A program made the position numbers and the translations under genes. From assembly GCF_900166655.1 (NCBI RefSeq), contig NZ_FVZB01000006.1, positions 434,001 to 498,000 on the forward strand: a stretch of DNA of 64,000 nt, read 5' to 3'. The DNA is from Halobacillus hunanensis. GTDB lineage: Bacteria; Bacillota; Bacilli; Bacillales; Halobacillaceae. Positions 59,385-64,000 of this stretch are shown here, in pieces (within the stretch, counting starts at the first letter, position 1; the number at the start of each line of letters is the position of its first letter). The notes beneath the pieces were generated by a model. It was not told where the DNA came from, did no database searches, and was given only the letters and a program-made list of their open reading frames with translations.

Positions 59385-61055
59385 TTATTTATTCAACTTT
59401 CCAACCTTGTCCTGCTCCTGTTCCTGCAGCTTACGCCAAAGAATTTTGCCACTGTTTGTCGTAGGAAATTCATTTTTAAACTCAACGAGCCGCGGGTATT
59501 TGTAAGCAGCCATATGCTGCTTGGCCCATTCAATTATGTCTGTTTCAGATACCTGTCCTTCAAACTGCTCATGCAAAATGACAAAAGCTTTAATGTTCTC
59601 TCCTTTGCGCGGATCAGGAACGCCGACCACACATGCTTGCTTAATCGCTTCATGGTCATACAGCAGCGATTCCACTTCGGTCGGCCAGACGTTATAGCCT
59701 GAAGCATTGATCATTCGTTTGACTCGATCAACCATGAAGTAGTAACCCTCATCATCGACACGCCCAATATCGCCTGTTCGAAAAAACGACTTTCCATCGA
59801 TTTCAATAAATGCACTTGCGTTTTCGTCCTCCCGATTGTAGTAGCCGACCATGATTTGCGGACCATGGACAACAATTTCCCCGATTTCACCAGTGGCGAC
59901 TTCCTCCTGTGTAGCCGGCTCAATAATTCGGGAATCAACATCAAAAGAGGGAATCCCTAAGCATTGCATTTTTGGGCGATCAGGTGGATTAAAGTGCGTT
60001 TGCGCAATCGTCTCCGACAGACCGTACCCTTCTGCAAACTCCAATCCGGTTAAGTGGTAAAGTTTTTCTCCAATCGCTTTCGGGACCGCTGCTCCTCCAC
60101 CAGAAATGCCCTGCAAGGAAGTTAAATCATCAGACTTCACATCAGGATTGGCGAGAAAATCGATCAACATCGTACTAATCGTTACCCAGTGGGTACATTG
60201 CTGCTCTTTGATCAATTTTCGGGCTGTTTCACGATCCCACCGCGTCATTAGCACGATCGTACTGCCTGCAAAAATCGGCATATGCATGCTGTGGACCATT
60301 CCCGTTACATGAAATAGAGGCAGTGTGGCCAGACTTTTAGAACGAGTCGTCGAACGTGACCAGTAAAATGCGCCTACAGTATTGGCCTGAACGGTTCGGC
60401 TCGTATGCATACAACCCTTTGGAAGCCCGGTGGTGCCCGACGTATAAGGAAGCACAGCCAAATCATCTGCTTCGGAACTAAGTTCTCCTGGTTGAATTCC
60501 TTGCTGGATAATCTCCTTCCACAAATGGTACTCATGCTCGAACGTTTGTCTTTTAGCAGCGACTTCAGCTGGCAGATCTCCGTCAAACTGACCTGCATAA
60601 TCCGAATACGCGGCCAGCACGACATGCTGCAGTGCAGTCGTTTCGAGTAGCGGCTGAACTTCTTCGATCAGCTCCTGACCAACCAGACCAGTTGTCATGG
60701 CACAATCCTTCACATAGAATTCCAGTTCGTTTGCCTTCAGCATAGGATTGATCGGCACCACGACGGCTCCAGATCGCAGGATCGCATAATAGCTAATCAC
60801 GAACTGTGGTGAATTTTGCATGTACAGTAGAACCTTCTCACCTTTAGTAACCTGCAAATCCTGCTGCAAATATCCTGCCAAGGCATCTACTTCTTCTATC
60901 AACTGATGGTAGGTTAAAGTATTGCCATAGTAATAAATCGCCTCATGATTAGGATAGCGATGTGCAGAAACTCTGAGATTATCATAAAGCGAAGTTTCAG
61001 GAATCGTGATCGACTTCGTTAACTTTGGCCAGAATTCAAAGTGGCTAGTCTGCAT
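59385..61055 (-). CDS. Acyl-CoA synthetase (fatty-acid CoA ligase)
   Basis: A 556-residue ANL-family ligase: VLPYTSGTTGLPKGCMHT, EGYGLSETIAQTHFNP, FFRTGDIGRVDDEGYYFMVDRVKRMI, and the catalytic Lys in TNSGKILWRKL. VNPMLKANELEFYVKD-like text at residues about 98-115 is typical of long-chain ligases. It is distinct from the ligase at 40873. It heads the minus-strand end of a module with an SDR, thioesterase, TetR regulator and thiolase. GAGAGATC lies before the ATG (AAAGGAG). Confidence 0.88.
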   Translation of the reverse strand: MQTSHFEFWPKLTKSITIPETSLYDNLRVSAHRYPNHEAIYYYGNTLTYHQLIEEVDALAGYLQQDLQVTKGEKVLLYMQNSPQFVISYYAILRSGAVVVPINPMLKANELEFYVKDCAMTTGLVGQELIEEVQPLLETTALQHVVLAAYSDYAGQFDGDLPAEVAAKRQTFEHEYHLWKEIIQQGIQPGELSSEADDLAVLPYTSGTTGLPKGCMHTSRTVQANTVGAFYWSRSTTRSKSLATLPLFHVTGMVHSMHMPIFAGSTIVLMTRWDRETARKLIKEQQCTHWVTISTMLIDFLANPDVKSDDLTSLQGISGGGAAVPKAIGEKLYHLTGLEFAEGYGLSETIAQTHFNPPDRPKMQCLGIPSFDVDSRIIEPATQEEVATGEIGEIVVHGPQIMVGYYNREDENASAFIEIDGKSFFRTGDIGRVDDEGYYFMVDRVKRMINASGYNVWPTEVESLLYDHEAIKQACVVGVPDPRKGENIKAFVILHEQFEGQVSETDIIEWAKQHMAAYKYPRLVEFKNEFPTTNSGKILWRKLQEQEQDKVGKLNK

Positions 61056-61154
61056 GAGATCTCTCCTTTATTGATAGAATCACGACCTTGTAACCGCTAT
61101 CATTTTAGAATATAACCAATATTCAGTTAATTTATGAGATAATTTTATTCGTTT

Positions 61155-61934
61155 TTACTTAATCAGCCAGCCCCCATCTACTAACAGATCTGATCCTGTC
61201 ATATAAGAAGCTTCCCTCGAAGCCGCGAACGCAATAACGCTGGCAATTTCCTCCGGCTTTCCCACCCGGCTTAAAGCTGTGTTGCGCTGAATCGCTTCCT
61301 CAAAGCGTTTGTTCTTCAGTCCTTCAGCGGTTAACGGCGTCTCTGCAAAACCCGGTGAAACTGAATTAACGCGGATTCCGTAAGGCGCAAATTCTAAGGC
61401 AAGAGATTTTGTAAAGTTAATCACAGCCGCTTTAGACGAGCTGTAATGAGGGATTTTCGCCCCTGCTTTATGCCCGGATAATGAAGCTACATTAACAATC
61501 GCACGGTTTTCCAGCTGTTCCGCTGCCTCACTGGCTTCGATCATCACCGGGCCGAGCACTTTCGATATGAGAAATACACTTTTCACATTGGTTTCCTGGA
61601 TACGGTCCCATTCAGCAGCCTCCATATCTAAGATGGATGATTTCCCTGAAGAACCGGCATTGTTGACGACCACATGGAGATCTCCATACTCTTGTTTGAT
61701 AAACATCCCAAGCTGCTGTACATCTGCTTCCTTTGTGACATCAGCTGGAAAGACTGCAGCAACAGGTTCCGTTACTGAACCGTTTATATTATCTGCAACT
61801 CGTTCCAGTTTCGAGCGAGTTCGTCCGACGAGAACTACCCTCGCTCCTTCATGTGCCAGTTGGATCGCTGTTTGTTCCCCGATGCCGCTCCCTGCACCAG
61901 TAACAACGGCGATGACGTCGTTAAATCTACTCAT
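61155..61934 (-). CDS. Short-chain dehydrogenase/reductase
   Basis: A 259-residue SDR: cofactor motif VVTGAGSGIGEQTA, the GRTRSKLERV stretch favouring NADP, NNAGSSG, catalytic Ser in VASLSGHKAG and the YSSSKAAV (Tyr-x3-Lys) motif, then the C-terminal ASYMTGSDLLVDGGW. It probably acts on a 3-hydroxyacyl-CoA or similar substrate of the module. It lies 22 bases after the thioesterase gene, with GGGAGGAG before the ATG. Confidence 0.88.
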   Translation of the reverse strand: MSRFNDVIAVVTGAGSGIGEQTAIQLAHEGARVVLVGRTRSKLERVADNINGSVTEPVAAVFPADVTKEADVQQLGMFIKQEYGDLHVVVNNAGSSGKSSILDMEAAEWDRIQETNVKSVFLISKVLGPVMIEASEAAEQLENRAIVNVASLSGHKAGAKIPHYSSSKAAVINFTKSLALEFAPYGIRVNSVSPGFAETPLTAEGLKNKRFEEAIQRNTALSRVGKPEEIASVIAFAASREASYMTGSDLLVDGGWLIK

Positions 61935-61956
61935 TAGTTCTCCTCCCTTCTTGATC

Positions 61957-62361
61957 TTAATGGGTAATGAGACGTCCCGTTAAAACCTCCCTGAGATTTT
62001 CAGGAATCGGTTCACTTTTTTGTTCATTATAATTAAAACAAACAATCGCCGCTTCTGCCTTAGCGATGACAACTCCACTATCTGCCGCTTTAATCTTGTG
62101 ATTAAAGTGAAAACTTTTCGTCCCTATATGCGAAATCCACGTAGATACCTTCAATATTTGTCCGAAATACGCCTGATTCAGAAAGTCACACTTTGTGGAA
62201 GCGACAATGAATCGACCTAACGTTTCCGACTCATCCGGTAATACGTCATCAAAAAACTTACCGCGTGCTTCTTCTAAATAGATAAAGTAACTCGTATTGT
62301 TAACATGGCCGGCCGTATCCGTTTCACAAAATCTCACTCTAACCTCGATTTCATGATTCAC
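61957..62361 (-). CDS. Acyl-CoA thioesterase (4HBT/YbgC-FadM type)
   Basis: A 134-residue hotdog protein with the catalytic segment RVRFCETDTAGHVNNTSYFIYLEEARG (written from residue 7), where the first Asp is the usual catalytic residue. The GTG at 62361 is chosen: GAGGGGG lies upstream and the fold starts right there; an in-frame ATG at 62421 would add a non-homologous stretch. It frees fatty or related acids from CoA in the module at 59-64 kb. Confidence 0.82.
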   Translation of the reverse strand: MNHEIEVRVRFCETDTAGHVNNTSYFIYLEEARGKFFDDVLPDESETLGRFIVASTKCDFLNQAYFGQILKVSTWISHIGTKSFHFNHKIKAADSGVVIAKAEAAIVCFNYNEQKSEPIPENLREVLTGRLITH

Positions 62362-62442
62362 TGCCTTTCCCCCTCGTTCCATAAGCTGACCAACCGGTTG
62401 GTATCCTAACTGCTCAAACACCCGCTTGGAACGTTTGCTCCG

Positions 62443-63012
62443 TTAATCAGCTTGATTGATTCCGTTTAAAATCATCTCCAAGTAAATCGTTGTTAATTCT
62501 TCCTCCGAGACGTCACCTTCCGGGTTGAACCAATAATAACTCCAGTTCGCCACACCTAGAATACCGCGGGTAATCATATTAGGGTTCAAGTCATGTTTAA
62601 ATTCACCTTTACTGATCCCCTCTTCCACTACGGTTTGCAAGTTTTTGCGAAACTGATCGCGCTTTGTCATCGTCTGTTCGAGATACTCTGGCCCGAGATT
62701 TCTCATTTCACGAAAGAATATTCTGGCACTGCGTTTGCGATGCCTGATGCTGTGAATTAACATATACACGACGTCCCGCAGCTTCGTCCGGCTGTCTTTA
62801 GCCGTGTCGTGAATAATTTCTTCCTGCTTGCTTAACAAGTATTCTATAAAGTTAAGGTGGATATCTCTCAACAACTCTTGTTTACTTTTAAAATAGTAAT
62901 AAAACGTTCCTTTCGTGACGCCAAGGTCATCGACAATATCTTGAATAGAAGTTTCTGTGAAGCCTTTTTTATCAAATAAATGGATACATGTATCGATTAT
63001 TTTCTGTTTCAT
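62443..63012 (-). CDS. TetR-family regulator (FadR-like)
   Basis: A 189-residue TetR repressor with the N-terminal HTH (FTETSIQDIVDDLGVTKGTFYYYFKSKQELL, residues about 16-46) and a ligand domain with the WSYYWFNPEG motif seen in fatty-acid-type TetR proteins. The ATG at 63012 (GGGAGG upstream) is preferred to a GTG at 63030. Its own leader holds a large inverted repeat at 63031-63062. It probably represses this module and is relieved by acyl-CoA, by analogy with Bacillus FadR. Confidence 0.85.
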   Translation of the reverse strand: MKQKIIDTCIHLFDKKGFTETSIQDIVDDLGVTKGTFYYYFKSKQELLRDIHLNFIEYLLSKQEEIIHDTAKDSRTKLRDVVYMLIHSIRHRKRSARIFFREMRNLGPEYLEQTMTKRDQFRKNLQTVVEEGISKGEFKHDLNPNMITRGILGVANWSYYWFNPEGDVSEEELTTIYLEMILNGINQAD

Positions 63013-63030
63013 ATCCCCTGTCCTCCCCAC

Positions 63031-63062
63031 TTAGGAATGATACCAAATTATATCATACCTAA
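63031..63062. promoter_or_regulatory. Inverted repeat, probable TetR operator
   Basis: TTAGGAATGATA (63031-63042) and TATCATACCTAA (63051-63062) are 12-base arms with one mismatch and an 8-base spacer, directly upstream of the TetR gene start. Size and position fit autoregulation and control of the neighbouring genes. Confidence 0.65.
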
Positions 63063-63101
63063 AGGACACTTAACTCACACCTTCTTGTCCTATTTGTCCC
63101 A

Positions 63102-64000
63102 TTATCCTCGCTCAATAACCATAGCGATTCCCTGACCGCCGCCAATACAAGCTGTAATTAGAGCATAGCGTCCACCTGAACGCTGTAGTTCATAAACCGC
63201 CTTCGTTGTTAGGATCGCGCCTGTCGCGCCAAGCGGATGACCATGAGCAATTGCTCCGCCGTTTATATTCACCTTATGAATATTCATCTCAAGCTCGCGG
63301 TTACAGGCCAGCACCTGCCCAGCAAAAGCTTCATTGATTTCAATTACATCCATATCATCCAGCGTGAGCCCAGCCTTTTGTAAAACCTTTCTTGTCGCAG
63401 GTACAGGTCCGATTCCCATAATGTTCGGATCTACTCCGGAAACGGTACATTCCCTGACCGTTGCTAAAGGCGTTACGCCAAGTGCGTCAGCTTTTTCTCT
63501 GGATAGTATGGTTAAAGCAGAAGCAGCGTCATTTAAGCCAGAACTGTTACCAGCCGTTACTGTCCCAGCTTCAAGAAATGCCGGCCGAAGCATCGACAAC
63601 CCATCAAGCGTCGTTTGCGGACGAGGGTGTTCATCTCTCCTGAAATCAACCGGAGAACTTTTTCGTACAGGTACACTGATCGGCACAATTTGTTCCTCAA
63701 AACGTCCCTCATTCATGGCATTCGCCATCCGCTGTTGACTTTGCATTGCAAATTCATCCTGTTCTTCGCGGCCAACTAAGTATTTTTCTGCTAGATTTTC
63801 CGCTGTAATTCCCATCGGCGGATCGCCTATTTCCTGCGGAGAAAGCTGTGATTTCCTAATCTTCGGAGGCACCGGACTGTATGCACGCTCCGGACGGTCC
63901 ATTAAATAAGGGGCACGGCTCATGCTTTCAGTACCGCCCGCTATATAAACATCGCCTTCTCCAGCCTTGATGGCCTGAGCAGCTAGTTGAATCGCGTTTA
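63102..64000 (-). CDS. Thiolase (acetyl-CoA acyltransferase), N-terminus outside the window
   Basis: The reading stays open to the right edge, so the gene begins beyond 64000; about 299 residues are visible. The visible part starts at NAIQLAAQAIKAGEGDVYIAGGTESMSRAPYLMD, i.e. after the nucleophile-Cys region, and contains the active-site His in GGAIAHGHPLGATG and the second Cys in ITACIGGGQGIAMVIE. It is a second thiolase, different from the one at 35569. It lies upstream of the TetR gene on the same strand. Confidence 0.92.
   Translation of the reverse strand, partial: NAIQLAAQAIKAGEGDVYIAGGTESMSRAPYLMDRPERAYSPVPPKIRKSQLSPQEIGDPPMGITAENLAEKYLVGREEQDEFAMQSQQRMANAMNEGRFEEQIVPISVPVRKSSPVDFRRDEHPRPQTTLDGLSMLRPAFLEAGTVTAGNSSGLNDAASALTILSREKADALGVTPLATVRECTVSGVDPNIMGIGPVPATRKVLQKAGLTLDDMDVIEINEAFAGQVLACNRELEMNIHKVNINGGAIAHGHPLGATGAILTTKAVYELQRSGGRYALITACIGGGQGIAMVIERG

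Overview
The window looks like a chromosomal segment of a low-GC, Gram-positive, aerobic Bacillaceae species, possibly of the Halobacillus/Virgibacillus type. This rests on strong AGGAGG-type ribosome sites, a LXG/YwqH/YwqI-type toxin locus, a LicR-type PTS regulator, a SigL-type sigma-54, many intrinsic terminators and the typical Bacillaceae intergenic repeats. The genus is inference. No rRNA, tRNA, CRISPR array, phage or insertion-sequence gene was seen.

Layout. (1) 1-5.5 kb: a type VII (Esx/Yuk) effector island on the minus strand. It holds YwqH-like and YwqI-like partner proteins, an LXG toxin with a glycine-zipper C-terminus, a polytopic membrane protein that is the likely immunity factor, and further copies of that membrane protein: one running off the left edge, one broken by an in-frame amber codon, and a short relic. 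Two genes of unknown function sit among them. (2) 5.8-10.4 kb: 5-oxoprolinase operon pxpB-pxpC-pxpA with an NRAMP-fold permease, and a convergent DUF1445 gene. (3) 10.5-18.6 kb: an oligosaccharide locus, probably for beta-1,2-glucan: a secreted GH144-like enzyme, a LacI regulator, an ABC importer and a GH3 beta-glucosidase. The same 10-bp palindrome GAAACGTTTC lies at all three promoters. (4) 18.8-24.8 kb: manA, then a sucrose set (fructokinase, GH32 sucrose-6-phosphate hydrolase, PTS EIIBC, LacI-type ScrR) with three operators. (5) 24.9-31.9 kb: a cellobiose/lichenan PTS operon (EIIB, EIIC, EIIA, GH1, GH4) with its PRD regulator LicR.

(6) 32.2-49.3 kb: DUF3870 and an MFS drug-type exporter, then a long fatty-acid-type beta-oxidation operon (acyl-CoA dehydrogenase, MFS transporter, CoA ligase, 3-hydroxyacyl-CoA dehydrogenase, EtfBA, an internally deleted dehydrogenase relic, second acyl-CoA dehydrogenase, thiolase, enoyl-CoA hydratase, thioesterase). 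It starts at a near-consensus sigma-54 promoter and ends at a strong terminator. Upstream lie a nested palindrome that could be the enhancer site, a PanE-like reductase, a PAS-AAA+ enhancer-binding protein, a third acyl-CoA dehydrogenase preceded by a 25-codon leader ORF, and rpoN (sigL) itself, so all parts of one sigma-54 circuit are together. (7) 51-54.2 kb: GAF-LuxR regulator, an R2-like ligand-binding oxidase (R2lox) and an iron-type alcohol dehydrogenase. (8) 54.4-59.1 kb: a complete LIV/HAAT-type ABC importer. (9) 59.1-64 kb: a second acyl-CoA module (CoA ligase, SDR, thioesterase, TetR regulator, thiolase cut by the window edge).

The most interesting items are the glycine-zipper LXG toxin with its decaying immunity array, the self-contained sigma-54/beta-oxidation circuit, the 25-aa leader ORF whose codons overlap a terminator hairpin, and the R2lox-alcohol dehydrogenase pair.
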